DNA of 26,556 bases from the IMG/VR virus record IMGVR_UViG_3300042388_000219, positions 1 through 26,556 of that record; one strand, written 5' to 3'. Positions 5,192 through 12,956 of the stretch are shown here, piece by piece (position 1 is the stretch's first letter; the number at the start of each line of letters is the position of its first letter). The position numbers were made by a program, and so were the translations under genes. Origin of the DNA: a virus. The notes below the pieces were generated by a model. That model was not told where the DNA came from and ran no database searches. It saw nothing but the letters and a program-made list of their open reading frames with translations.

Positions 5192-5524
5192 CTAATGGTT
5201 TAACGGTGCGATCCAGCCCATAGTTTCGCCGGTTAGCAGGAATACCAGCACGAACAAAAGTCCAAGAATTACGATGCCAGCGACACCGAATAGCCGCATG
5301 GCTAGTTTCCCATCGATTTGATGCCGACCAATTGCAGCGCTTAAAAGGCTGTCTTTTATATCCTTGAGGTAGTCGAGCTTTGAGAGGTGCGAAGTGTGCT
5401 CAAGAAAGATCGGGATCTTCGAGTGTATAACGTCGATTTTTTCCGCTGCATCTAGCACGATTTGCCTATGTTCATCCCACTCCTCACGAGTCATGGGGAG
5501 CTGGTAGCCGTTATTCTGTGACAC
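5192..5524 (-). CDS. Small single-pass membrane protein, unknown
   Basis: This 110-residue protein starts at GTG 5524, with GAGGTG just upstream inside the end of the transglycosylase gene and its stop two bases before. Residues 12-75 are a mostly helical soluble part (TREEWDEHRQIVLDAAEKI...LSKLDYLKDIKDSLL). Residues 78-98 form one strong membrane helix (LFGVAGIVILGLLFVLVFLL) near the C-terminus. The topology (helical domain plus late membrane anchor) is seen in several lysis accessory and membrane-remodelling phage proteins, but no family is identified. It is probably co-transcribed with the neighbouring small membrane protein, seven bases downstream. Confidence 0.5.
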   Translation of the reverse strand: MSQNNGYQLPMTREEWDEHRQIVLDAAEKIDVIHSKIPIFLEHTSHLSKLDYLKDIKDSLLSAAIGRHQIDGKLAMRLFGVAGIVILGLLFVLVFLLTGETMGWIAPLNH

Positions 5525-5525
5525 G

Positions 5526-8141
5526 TCACACCTCGATCTGTTTAAAATCGTCCATTATCCGCGAGACATATTCCAGCGTTTCGTGCTTCGGGTCTCGCTT
5601 GCGTATCTCTGGCTCTATGTCCTTCCACCGTGGTCCATACTTGGCAATCCACTTGCGCACCCTGCCCGGTCCAGCGTTGTAAGCTGCTAGCGCTAGCTCT
5701 TCATCGCCGCCGAATTGCTTGAGCATCTTGTTTAGGTAGTAGGTGCCCATTGCGCGGTTGGTATCAGGGTCTTCTAGGTCGTAGTCCTCTAGCCCCATCT
5801 CTGCCGCCACCTCTTTTGCCGTATCCGGCATGAGCTGCATGAGGCCGCGTGCGCCCTTTGGGCTTACTGCCTTGGGGTTGCCCTTGGGGTTGTCCTTATC
5901 GGCGCTCTCTTGCTTAATTACTGCTTCTATTAACCTCTCAGAAGCACTAGGTTTTTTATCCGCTGGATTAGCTTCATCAGTCGGCATAGTCTTTGCCTCA
6001 GCTTTTAAGATTGCTTGGTTTAGTTTTGCTTCAAAGGGGTCGCGATATGTTTGATTGGCTTTATCCTGGGTACTTTGAGAATTTCGACCACTTGAAATTT
6101 CTTGTTGGCGCGTTTGTTGTTTTTGCTTTGCACTCCGTGAGCCACCAGAAACGTCTTGAGCAGAAAGTTCAGGATCTGAACCATCAGATCTCTCAGCTGC
6201 TTCAGAAGCCGCGATAGCGCCTAGCGCCTGATACGCTTTGAGTTGATTTGTCTTAGTCGCCGAACTGCGCAACACCTTCAGAAATTCAGGATCCGCAATT
6301 CCTTTAACCATCAACTGCTTAATCTCATCAGCAGTCTTTTTTGCTAGAAGTGATGTGCCATAAGATGCCATAGCAGCGGGCAGCCCAGAGCCGCTAAGAG
6401 CAGCCCCAGTTGAAAACATCCCAACAGTTGTGCTTCCCAGTTTCTCATAAAGCTCAAGAGGTCCCGTGCTTGCAAGCTTTCGCGCTACTGTGAAAAGGCT
6501 TGTTGCTGACTGTCCCTTGCTTGCAGCAGTCGCACGCCGTCCAATTTCTGAAACTGAATCTATATCCTTTAGAACTGCTTCCACTTCGCCTAAGTCTTTC
6601 CCAAATAGCGCTTTAAACTGCCCGCGCTTCTTCTCAAACTTGGCAAGCAGTCTGCCTCCATCCGTCTTGCCTCCCGCGCTCTTCTGAAGGTCATCAATAA
6701 GCGCATAGCGACCGAGATTTATCATCTCAGGTTCATTGCTAAATGCTTTTGCAAATTGCTTTGCGCCCTCCTCGGTAGTTGTCACCTTGGCAGGGATTGA
6801 AGACTCTCTGAGGCGAAACTGACCGAATTCCCCTTTCTTGAAGATGTCCCCGACCGCACCCGAATCATAGGTTTGCTTAAATCTTGCAGTTTCTTTGATT
6901 GGTCCCGCTGCTATTCCTGCTGCTTTCTCGTCAAGATTAGAGCGTAGCGCCGCCATAATGGCAGATTCTGAGGCCGCTTGATTCGCATCAGCAGCGCCCT
7001 TCACCTCCCCTGCTGCTGACCTAAGTTTGAGATAGTCATCTACAGAAAGCGCCGCCGCGCTTCTAGCGCCTTCATCCTTTGGAATTACATCATCGAGGTA
7101 ATTCATCAGCTTGTTAGCTTTGCTGGATAGGCCCAGTGGCGTTTCATACGTCCTGCGCGCTGCAAGTACCGCATCATCCAAGCCGGTTACATTTATCTGA
7201 GCATCTCGTGGGAGCTGCTGCCAAATTTTTTCGACTGCCCTTTCTTTGTCTGCTACTAATGGCAAGCCTGATGTTCTTATGGCGTTGCCTAGCTCTGCTG
7301 GTGTTACGTTCTCCCCAAGGTAAACGCCTTTTAGCTTGCCTAGCATGTCCTCTTGAGTGCTTGCACGAAGGCCAAGCGCCTTGGCTATTTCGTTTGCTCC
7401 TTCACCTTGATTCATGACAGTTTGAAGACGAGCTGCACTAGGGGTCTGCGCCATCTCTGCGTAAGTCTTAGGCCCACTTAGGGCTAACGTGTCTCCTGTA
7501 TCTAGTGCGGTGTTCAAAGCGCGTGCGCCATCATCCCCTGCTGACTCTAGAAGCTTCTCAAACGCAAGCGCCTTGCGCGCCTTGTCAGATACTAGAGGCG
7601 TGATAACTCTCCCACCAGCTTCTAAGATTCCTGGCCCAATCATAGAGCCTAGAATATCCGCCCCTTCCGCGCCTATCTCCGCCCCTTTGTTGCCGTAAAA
7701 GGCCCCACCGATTGCCTCGCCCACTGGCCGCATTGCCTCGCCAGAAACTGCGCTTACTCCAGCCAGCCCTAAAGCTTTTGCAATCTGTCCAACTGCTGAA
7801 TTGATTCCGAGCCCTGTCATGCTGCCTGGAACAAATTCACCTATTTTGTGCGGTAGCGTGTCTTCTCCTAGCTTGGTTGAGTTCTCTCTTCCGCTTAGGT
7901 AGTCGAACGCGCTTCGCATGGTTCCGCCAAGCGTGGGAGTCATCCCAAGCTTTTGATACCTTGCTAAAGCAGGATTCTGTAACCCTGCAAACAGGTCCAC
8001 CAAGTCGCCTATTCCAGCAGTGCCAGAAAGCACGCCAGAAGCTGCCGCCTCTATGCCGCTTTCCCCACCCCAGAGCTGATCAAAATCAGGCCGCTCTCCA
8101 GCTGGCGTTGATTCCCAAAGCTCATCAAAGCTATCTGCCAT
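5526..8141 (-). CDS. Internal virion protein with C-terminal lytic transglycosylase (SLT) domain
   Basis: This 871-residue protein is assigned ATG 8141, which has GAGGAAAG five to six bases upstream. A TTG at 8153 overlaps that site and is rejected. The C-terminal 130 residues are a soluble lytic transglycosylase domain: VIKQESA with the probable catalytic Glu745, then GARGLMQLMPDTA, then ALAAYNAGPGRV and a closing ETLEYVSRIM. Family role: cleavage of the beta-1,4 bond in peptidoglycan. The N-terminus has a doubled SFDELW/DFDQLW motif, followed by Ala/Gly-rich helical sequence. A Ser/Gln/Asp-rich linker (about 642-720) precedes the enzyme domain. Such proteins are carried in podovirus heads and are ejected to open the cell wall for DNA entry. 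The upstream gene overlaps by 11 bases. Confidence 0.88.
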   Translation of the reverse strand: MADSFDELWESTPAGERPDFDQLWGGESGIEAAASGVLSGTAGIGDLVDLFAGLQNPALARYQKLGMTPTLGGTMRSAFDYLSGRENSTKLGEDTLPHKIGEFVPGSMTGLGINSAVGQIAKALGLAGVSAVSGEAMRPVGEAIGGAFYGNKGAEIGAEGADILGSMIGPGILEAGGRVITPLVSDKARKALAFEKLLESAGDDGARALNTALDTGDTLALSGPKTYAEMAQTPSAARLQTVMNQGEGANEIAKALGLRASTQEDMLGKLKGVYLGENVTPAELGNAIRTSGLPLVADKERAVEKIWQQLPRDAQINVTGLDDAVLAARRTYETPLGLSSKANKLMNYLDDVIPKDEGARSAAALSVDDYLKLRSAAGEVKGAADANQAASESAIMAALRSNLDEKAAGIAAGPIKETARFKQTYDSGAVGDIFKKGEFGQFRLRESSIPAKVTTTEEGAKQFAKAFSNEPEMINLGRYALIDDLQKSAGGKTDGGRLLAKFEKKRGQFKALFGKDLGEVEAVLKDIDSVSEIGRRATAASKGQSATSLFTVARKLASTGPLELYEKLGSTTVGMFSTGAALSGSGLPAAMASYGTSLLAKKTADEIKQLMVKGIADPEFLKVLRSSATKTNQLKAYQALGAIAASEAAERSDGSDPELSAQDVSGGSRSAKQKQQTRQQEISSGRNSQSTQDKANQTYRDPFEAKLNQAILKAEAKTMPTDEANPADKKPSASERLIEAVIKQESADKDNPKGNPKAVSPKGARGLMQLMPDTAKEVAAEMGLEDYDLEDPDTNRAMGTYYLNKMLKQFGGDEELALAAYNAGPGRVRKWIAKYGPRWKDIEPEIRKRDPKHETLEYVSRIMDDFKQIEV
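6047..6217 (+). CDS. Possible antisense-embedded small membrane/coiled-coil protein
   Basis: This 56-residue frame lies on the + strand wholly inside the transglycosylase gene. ATG 6047 has AAGGGG seven bases upstream. The product has an aromatic N-terminus (MFDWLYPGYFENF), one hydrophobic segment at 16-32 (LKFLVGAFVVFALHSVS) and a C-terminal helix with Leu37, Val41, Leu44, Ile48 and Leu51 in perfect 4-3-4-3 heptad spacing. That organisation looks like a designed protein rather than noise. The opposite-strand product here is a low-complexity linker (residues about 642-699), where overprinting would cost little. However, the complement of hydrophilic codons often reads as hydrophobic, so chance remains possible. 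Confidence 0.35.
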   Translation: MFDWLYPGYFENFDHLKFLVGAFVVFALHSVSHQKRLEQKVQDLNHQISQLLQKPR

Positions 8142-9351
8142 ATCTTTCCTCAAACAGCCGTTTAGCTTCTTCCTTTGAGGCTCCGCTTCTCTTTAGCTGT
8201 GCAATGAACTCTTGAGGCGACAGCTGCTCCTCGCTTGCCCCGCGCTTGTCGGCACCTCCGCCTGTAAACTCTTCCCAGCTTGGCGCTGCCCCTAGTGGTG
8301 ACACCTTGCGCCTTTCGTACCCGCGCTCTTCAGCTAGTCCCTCATAAAATCCGCGAGTATCCTCGTAGCGTGAGCGCTGCGCCGTGTAAGCTCTCCCAGC
8401 CAATCGTTTAATACCGTCGCGCACCTCGTCACTAAGTGCCGTCCCTGATTTTAGAGCCTTGTTAAGCTCTCCGCGCCATGCGTCCGGTATGCTCTGCGAT
8501 AGCGCTACTGCTTTTTGCTCACCCTCTCTTACCGCCATTCCCGGTTCAATCATCTGAATTGAACGCCGCACCAGCTCTTGATCGCTCACTGCTGACTTGT
8601 CTTTAAGTGCCTCTTTGAGCGCGTCAGCCGACGATTTTACAGCCGAGAATTCTTTATATTCTGGCGAACCTGTAAACTCTTTACGAAGTGAATCTAGATC
8701 TGTCTGTTTCTTGCTCCCTGCTGGGCCCTCTGCCGCCAGCTCCCCAGCCTTCTTAGCTTTCGCCTCTTTCTCTATAAAGGTTAGAGCTTCTGGGCTGCGC
8801 TTCAGCTCAGTCTCTAGCCGCATCTTCTCCATCTCAGCCGCGAGCGCTTCCCGAATCTTGGCCTTTTCTTCCTCCTGTGACTTCTCAAGCAGCGCGCCTA
8901 GCATTTCTGTCTTCATTGCCTTGGCGGTAAAGCCATCTGGCCTTTCTTCTGAGGAGAACTTACCAAGGAGCGCCTCAGCTAATGGGCTGCCCTGTGGGGC
9001 CTTGGTATTGTCTTCAAGGATAGCCGCGTACTGATTACCATCAGCTACAGGCCCTACCCCCTTGGGCTGCAAGCTTGCTTCAAGCTGGCGCAAAATGGGG
9101 CTCTGCTTGGTATCCTTGTAATACTCATCTTGCGCGTTCTCTTTCGCTTGCTTGAGCATGTAGTTGGTTAGCAAGCCCTTCACGAACGGCAGCGCGAACT
9201 GCTCAAAGCCGCTCACCTTGCGGTTACCCCAAGCGCTTGGGCCGGTGTCTAGCTGTGACAGATTCTTGGCACTGGCAAATAGAGGCTCATCAGCAAGATA
9301 GCTGCTCTCATCGCCAAGATTCCCCGCCATTAGCTCGTAAATGCTCGCCAT
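8131..9351 (-). CDS. Virion-associated coiled-coil protein, unknown
   Basis: This 406-residue protein starts at ATG 9351 with AAGGGGAATT upstream. After an N-terminal part with LPFVKGLLTNYMLKQAKENA, it is dominated by long charged helices (for example KSQEEEKAKIREALAAEMEKMRLETELKRSPEA split over 130-190), predicting extended coiled coil. The C-terminus ends SPQEFIAQLKRSGASKEEAKRLFEERYGR, a small helical hairpin. It has no signal peptide or catalytic motif. Lying directly before the transglycosylase gene and overlapping its start, it is likely another internal or ejection protein. That role rests on position and composition only. Confidence 0.6.
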   Translation of the reverse strand: MASIYELMAGNLGDESSYLADEPLFASAKNLSQLDTGPSAWGNRKVSGFEQFALPFVKGLLTNYMLKQAKENAQDEYYKDTKQSPILRQLEASLQPKGVGPVADGNQYAAILEDNTKAPQGSPLAEALLGKFSSEERPDGFTAKAMKTEMLGALLEKSQEEEKAKIREALAAEMEKMRLETELKRSPEALTFIEKEAKAKKAGELAAEGPAGSKKQTDLDSLRKEFTGSPEYKEFSAVKSSADALKEALKDKSAVSDQELVRRSIQMIEPGMAVREGEQKAVALSQSIPDAWRGELNKALKSGTALSDEVRDGIKRLAGRAYTAQRSRYEDTRGFYEGLAEERGYERRKVSPLGAAPSWEEFTGGGADKRGASEEQLSPQEFIAQLKRSGASKEEAKRLFEERYGR

Positions 9352-9360
9352 AATTCCCCT

Positions 9361-10416
9361 TTAGCTTGCCAGCCCTGCCGCTGCTGCCCCTGCTACGCCC
9401 CACCATGGATTCATTGATTGGCCCTTGGGCGTTGCTTGATTAACCGCGATTTGCGCGCCCGTAGTGGCTGCAAGGTAGTCATTGAAGCTCATGCCGGTGC
9501 CCCGGTAATTGTTCGGGTCATTCTCAGCCCCGCCACCGCCGCCGCCAGGCGTGCGCTTAACCTGCATCTGACCTTGAATCTGCTGCTGCTGTAGCGCCGC
9601 CTGGTTGCCAAACTGAGCATCTGAGCCGAGCATAGGACTCTGAGCGCCACGGAATAGGTTAGCTTCATTAAGCGGCTGATAACGCCGCGCCAGCTCATCA
9701 GACAGCTGGTTATTATACCCGCCCCATTGCTGGTTGTAGATGTTAGACACGTCATTGATGCCGCTGCTCCTTGCTTGCATTGCAAGGTTGCCAAAGGCTG
9801 AAGCGTTCTGCGCGCCCTGGCCCATGGCAGAAAGCAGGTTTCCGCGCCGTGCGTCTGCTTGAGACTGCTCTAGCCTAGTCTTCTCTTGGTTGTAGAGCTG
9901 CGAGCCGATAGGGATACCCCGGTTATACATCTGCTGTTCGAAGTCATCCATTTGAGCTTTCATATCCCCGCCCATGCGAGCCTCAAAGTCCTGGTTCGCT
10001 AGGTCTATTTGCTCTTGACGGTACTTGTTCCAGTCTTGAGGGTTGAACTGCGCTGCAATGTTTGAGAAGTCAGGGCCTTCAGGCCGCTCAAATTGGCTGA
10101 AATCGAAAGGCTGCTGAGTGTTCTGAATAGCCTGATCTATCGCTCCCTGCTGAGCGCCTTGCAGATTAAGATCCGCCGCCCTAGTACGGTTGATCAGCTC
10201 GTTCTGCTGACGGTTAAGAAAGCTATTGCGCCTAGGGGCTAGTGGCCCCTGCCCGCCGCCCTTCTTGGCCGGTGCATTCTTCTTGGTCAGGTAGGCAATG
10301 CGGGTGTTAATTTTATCCGCATTACCCTCACCCGCCTTGAGCTTAGCCTTTAGCCGGTCAATCTCAGGAGGCTTAGAAAGTATGCCTTTCCCCTTTGGTG
10401 CTGGTTTCTGTGCCAT
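9361..10416 (-). CDS. Gln/Asn-rich virion protein (related to upstream 302-residue protein)
   Basis: This 351-residue protein starts at ATG 10416 with AAGGGCGG upstream. Residues 11-17 are GILSKPP, the same heptapeptide that occurs near the C-terminus of the preceding gene product. Residues 18-43 follow EIxxLxxK ... RxxYL, a spacing shared with the N-terminus of that protein. The middle is Gln/Asn-rich and helical (QQMYNRGIPIGSQLYNQEKTRLE etc.), with a Gly run near residue 295 and a hydrophobic Ala/Gly end (GVAGAAAAGLAS). The region 'YNRGIPIGS..Y' is common in phage ejection-type proteins. It is probably an internal virion protein on context. Confidence 0.6.
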   Translation of the reverse strand: MAQKPAPKGKGILSKPPEIDRLKAKLKAGEGNADKINTRIAYLTKKNAPAKKGGGQGPLAPRRNSFLNRQQNELINRTRAADLNLQGAQQGAIDQAIQNTQQPFDFSQFERPEGPDFSNIAAQFNPQDWNKYRQEQIDLANQDFEARMGGDMKAQMDDFEQQMYNRGIPIGSQLYNQEKTRLEQSQADARRGNLLSAMGQGAQNASAFGNLAMQARSSGINDVSNIYNQQWGGYNNQLSDELARRYQPLNEANLFRGAQSPMLGSDAQFGNQAALQQQQIQGQMQVKRTPGGGGGGAENDPNNYRGTGMSFNDYLAATTGAQIAVNQATPKGQSMNPWWGVAGAAAAGLAS

Positions 10417-10425
10417 GTTCCGCCC

Positions 10426-11334
10426 TTAATTCTGAGGAGGTTTCGAGAGAATTCCAACAGGTTTTCTGTTCACGCGCTGAGTATTCGGGCCGTAGCCCCC
10501 GCCTCTAATCTGGTTACCTTGGACCTGCGTTTGCATAGGAGCAGGAGCCCCAAACTTTGAGAACCTATCTGCGCCCATACCACCGCCTCGGAACCAATCT
10601 CCTTGAACAGGCTGCTGCGGCGCCTGGTACCCTGGCTGATTAAACCGATCCATCCCCATACCCTGACCACGAAAATAGTCAGGGCCCTGCGCCGTTGGGC
10701 GCTGCATAGGATTGGAGCCAGGAGGCAGAGCAAAGCCGGGATCAATGTTCTGGCCCGGTGTTGGACGCTGCATGGGAGGAGGCTGGTTAGGATTAAAACC
10801 GATATACTTTCCCTCTTGCTGCAATCGTCTGATTTGCTCTTGTTGCTGCTGCAACCCGCCAGGCATAGGACCATCCCTGCCAGCAATGAAAGCTGCATCT
10901 CGCACGCCAGCCTTGCTAGGGTCCTGATAGTTAGGCGCTGAAGGGTCGAAATACTGCGGTCCCTGGTTCGGGTGCCCTTTATCAAAGCCTACGCCGCCTT
11001 TCGCCCCGTAAGGATTCATAGGAGACTGACCATTCCAAGTAGTTCCGCCGTTGCTCATCTGGCCGCCTACGGCATTCCAAGGCTGCTGCGTTCTCATGGC
11101 ATCCTGCCCTCCTGGCCCTACTTGCCCCGCAATATTTTGATAGCCCTGTTGAGGCTGCCGCTGCGCTTGCCTGATAAGATAGTTATCGCGCTGAGCTTGC
11201 CGCTCGGGATTCCCGACGCTGCCCTGCTGCCCCTGCAAGTAATCCATGCGCTTCTGCTGCCGCGCAGTGCCGCCCTGATTGCCAGCCATCTTTTCTTGCA
11301 ATGCTCTGATCTCTCTGTTTCGTCCTGCTACCAT
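10426..11334 (-). CDS. Gln/Pro/Gly-rich low-complexity virion protein with C-terminal repeats
   Basis: This 302-residue protein starts at ATG 11334 with GGGAGAG upstream and overlaps the end of the gp10-like gene by 7 bases. Residues 8-33 form a charged helix (EIRALQEK ... RMDYL). Most of the rest is Gln, Pro, Gly and Asn and likely disordered. Residues 216-289 carry about three imperfect repeats built on QGxxFRGxGMGxDRF (copies begin near 216, 244 and 272, the last one degenerate). The end KPVGILSKPPQN shares GILSKPP with the next gene. No family is recognised; context suggests a virion component, perhaps a flexible internal protein. Confidence 0.6.
   Translation of the reverse strand: MVAGRNREIRALQEKMAGNQGGTARQQKRMDYLQGQQGSVGNPERQAQRDNYLIRQAQRQPQQGYQNIAGQVGPGGQDAMRTQQPWNAVGGQMSNGGTTWNGQSPMNPYGAKGGVGFDKGHPNQGPQYFDPSAPNYQDPSKAGVRDAAFIAGRDGPMPGGLQQQQEQIRRLQQEGKYIGFNPNQPPPMQRPTPGQNIDPGFALPPGSNPMQRPTAQGPDYFRGQGMGMDRFNQPGYQAPQQPVQGDWFRGGGMGADRFSKFGAPAPMQTQVQGNQIRGGGYGPNTQRVNRKPVGILSKPPQN
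10468..10689 (-). repeat. Three imperfect tandem protein-coding repeats
   Basis: Within the Gln/Pro/Gly-rich protein, roughly 28-residue units follow each other. The first reads QGPDYFRGQGMGMDRF, the second QGDWFRGGGMGADRF, and the third, degenerate, QGNQIRGGGYGPNTQR. Each is followed by a Gln/Pro/Ala linker. The DNA copies have diverged, so this is an old duplication rather than recent slippage. Confidence 0.6.
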
Positions 11335-12956
11335 AACTCTCCCGCCTCTTCGATATACGCCGTTGCTGCGTAAATACTCTGATTCTGTGTTGTGCTGCTC
11401 CCTGACTTAGCTTTCTGCGTGAATTGAAAGCTCACGCCGCCGCCCTGCCCTGAAGCCCCTATTACCGGATGATATTGGTTAGCTGTTTCCGCCGCGCCGT
11501 CATTCTGACCATCGCCGTAGTTTGCAGGGTTAACCTGAGTAACCATGCTCTGCGTGTACCAGCCAAGCGGCGAATTATAATCGCTGTAGTCGAATATAGC
11601 GCGCACCTTCTCGAAGTAGCCTGAGATGGTATTCTCAAACCACACGCGCACTGAATTAACTTTGTTGCCAACCCCTTCAAATGGCGCGAAATAGGGAGTT
11701 TTCCAACTTGTTTCTATGGGGATCGTGCCGTGCAGCGTTGTAACATCAATAGCTTTTGCAGTGTCTAGTTGCAGGATTGAGCCAATTCCTGGGAAATAAA
11801 ACGCTTTCGGCGCACCGGTTCCAAGTATATCCAACTCCTGAGCGCCGCAAATTGTATTAGTTGGGGGCATTGCCCAAAAGGTGAAGCACTTAAGCCTTTT
11901 GTTATAAACAAACCAGCCAAAGTAATTATCAGTGACAGCCGTATAATAGCCGTAGTTTGCCCAAGAAAAAATGTTGAACGTGGTCGCGCTTCCGCTTGCA
12001 ACCATACACACAATTGAGTCCATTTCGCTGATATACCAGCAGCTATTGGGTGCAAAAGCTTTCCATATGTTTTGCACATCTTTAGTGGGGCTATTTTCGT
12101 ATGCGCTTTGAGCACCGCCTAAAAGGAGGTCTTTAAACCAATAGCAATAATCTTCAGACGCTACGAATATATCGCCATCAATTTCAGCAAATACATTCGG
12201 GCCGCGAATCGACGGCATGTTGTAATTACCGACTAGCGACCAGTTCGCACTTCCGGGGCTATCCCCTGCATACACAAGCACCTTTCCGCCAGTGCCAAAG
12301 ATAGCAAATAGCGCATCGTTACCGGTGCCAGTCTGACCAGAGACGGAAAACATTCTTCTTATGCTCTGCCCGTCAAGAAGCGATTGCATGTCAAACACAT
12401 TTGCGATTGGCATATTGCCGCGAATCTGCCCAACGCTCCCATAATTGATGACTGTGCCATCTGCGTAATAAAGCCGAGACTTATGCGAGCAAGCGCAATC
12501 AATATTATCTAGCGGGATATTTGCCGGATCTGGAAGCAGCCCCGTTACATTAGTGTAAGCGGTAAATGGGCTGGTTTTAATTCTTGGCCGCCTCGCCCCT
12601 ATAAGCATATCTAGATCGCCATGCTTGCAGGTCGTTAAATTGCTATTAGCTGCGCCACCTATGTTTCCAAGCAGCGCGCCAGTGTCCAGCCGGTAATATG
12701 TACCATCAAGCAAAAGTGCGATCCTTTGCCCACCAGCGCCTAAAGTAGTTGAATCAAACCAGACCACGCTGGTCGTAGGGAGTGCCGCTTGATAAGCCAA
12801 CTGCGCCACTGCTGGACGCATCTGCAAGCGACTATTTTTAAAATAGTAATTCGTCAGCTCGCGAGCTTGAAGCGAATCCACAGACAGATTGAACTGCTCA
12901 ACAGTGTTGAGGCCATTCATGGGTAAAGGTATTGGGACGCGCTTATTTCTTCCCAT
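11328..12956 (-). CDS. Beta-rich tail protein, possibly gp10-like (packaged-DNA stabilisation/tail hub)
   Basis: This 542-residue protein is assigned ATG 12956, preceded by AAGGGGG. The frame is open to 13088, but that extension is only the shadow of the preceding gene. The body is rich in short beta strands with repeated turns (GQRIALLLDGTYYRL, SHKSRLYYADGT, GGKVLVYAGDSPGS, DGDIFVASEDYCYWF), suggesting a beta-propeller-like fold. It also has an RRPRIKTSPF stretch typical of podovirus tail-hub proteins. It lies downstream of the gp4-like adaptor, with one Ala-rich gene between, where P22-like phages place gp10, which plugs the tail and stabilises packaged DNA. The role is inferred from fold style, length and gene order rather than a decisive motif. 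Confidence 0.6.
   Translation of the reverse strand: MGRNKRVPIPLPMNGLNTVEQFNLSVDSLQARELTNYYFKNSRLQMRPAVAQLAYQAALPTTSVVWFDSTTLGAGGQRIALLLDGTYYRLDTGALLGNIGGAANSNLTTCKHGDLDMLIGARRPRIKTSPFTAYTNVTGLLPDPANIPLDNIDCACSHKSRLYYADGTVINYGSVGQIRGNMPIANVFDMQSLLDGQSIRRMFSVSGQTGTGNDALFAIFGTGGKVLVYAGDSPGSANWSLVGNYNMPSIRGPNVFAEIDGDIFVASEDYCYWFKDLLLGGAQSAYENSPTKDVQNIWKAFAPNSCWYISEMDSIVCMVASGSATTFNIFSWANYGYYTAVTDNYFGWFVYNKRLKCFTFWAMPPTNTICGAQELDILGTGAPKAFYFPGIGSILQLDTAKAIDVTTLHGTIPIETSWKTPYFAPFEGVGNKVNSVRVWFENTISGYFEKVRAIFDYSDYNSPLGWYTQSMVTQVNPANYGDGQNDGAAETANQYHPVIGASGQGGGVSFQFTQKAKSGSSTTQNQSIYAATAYIEEAGELW

Noticed and set aside
7136-7417. + strand frame with a Leu/Phe-rich product in the transglycosylase gene
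   Set aside because: It lacks a ribosome-binding site and any ordered membrane or coiled-coil layout, unlike the 6047-6217 frame.
8597-9034. Long + strand open frame rich in Ser and Ala opposite the coiled-coil protein gene
   Set aside because: Its composition is explained by the complement of Glu/Lys/Ala codons; no ribosome-binding site and no domain-like pattern.
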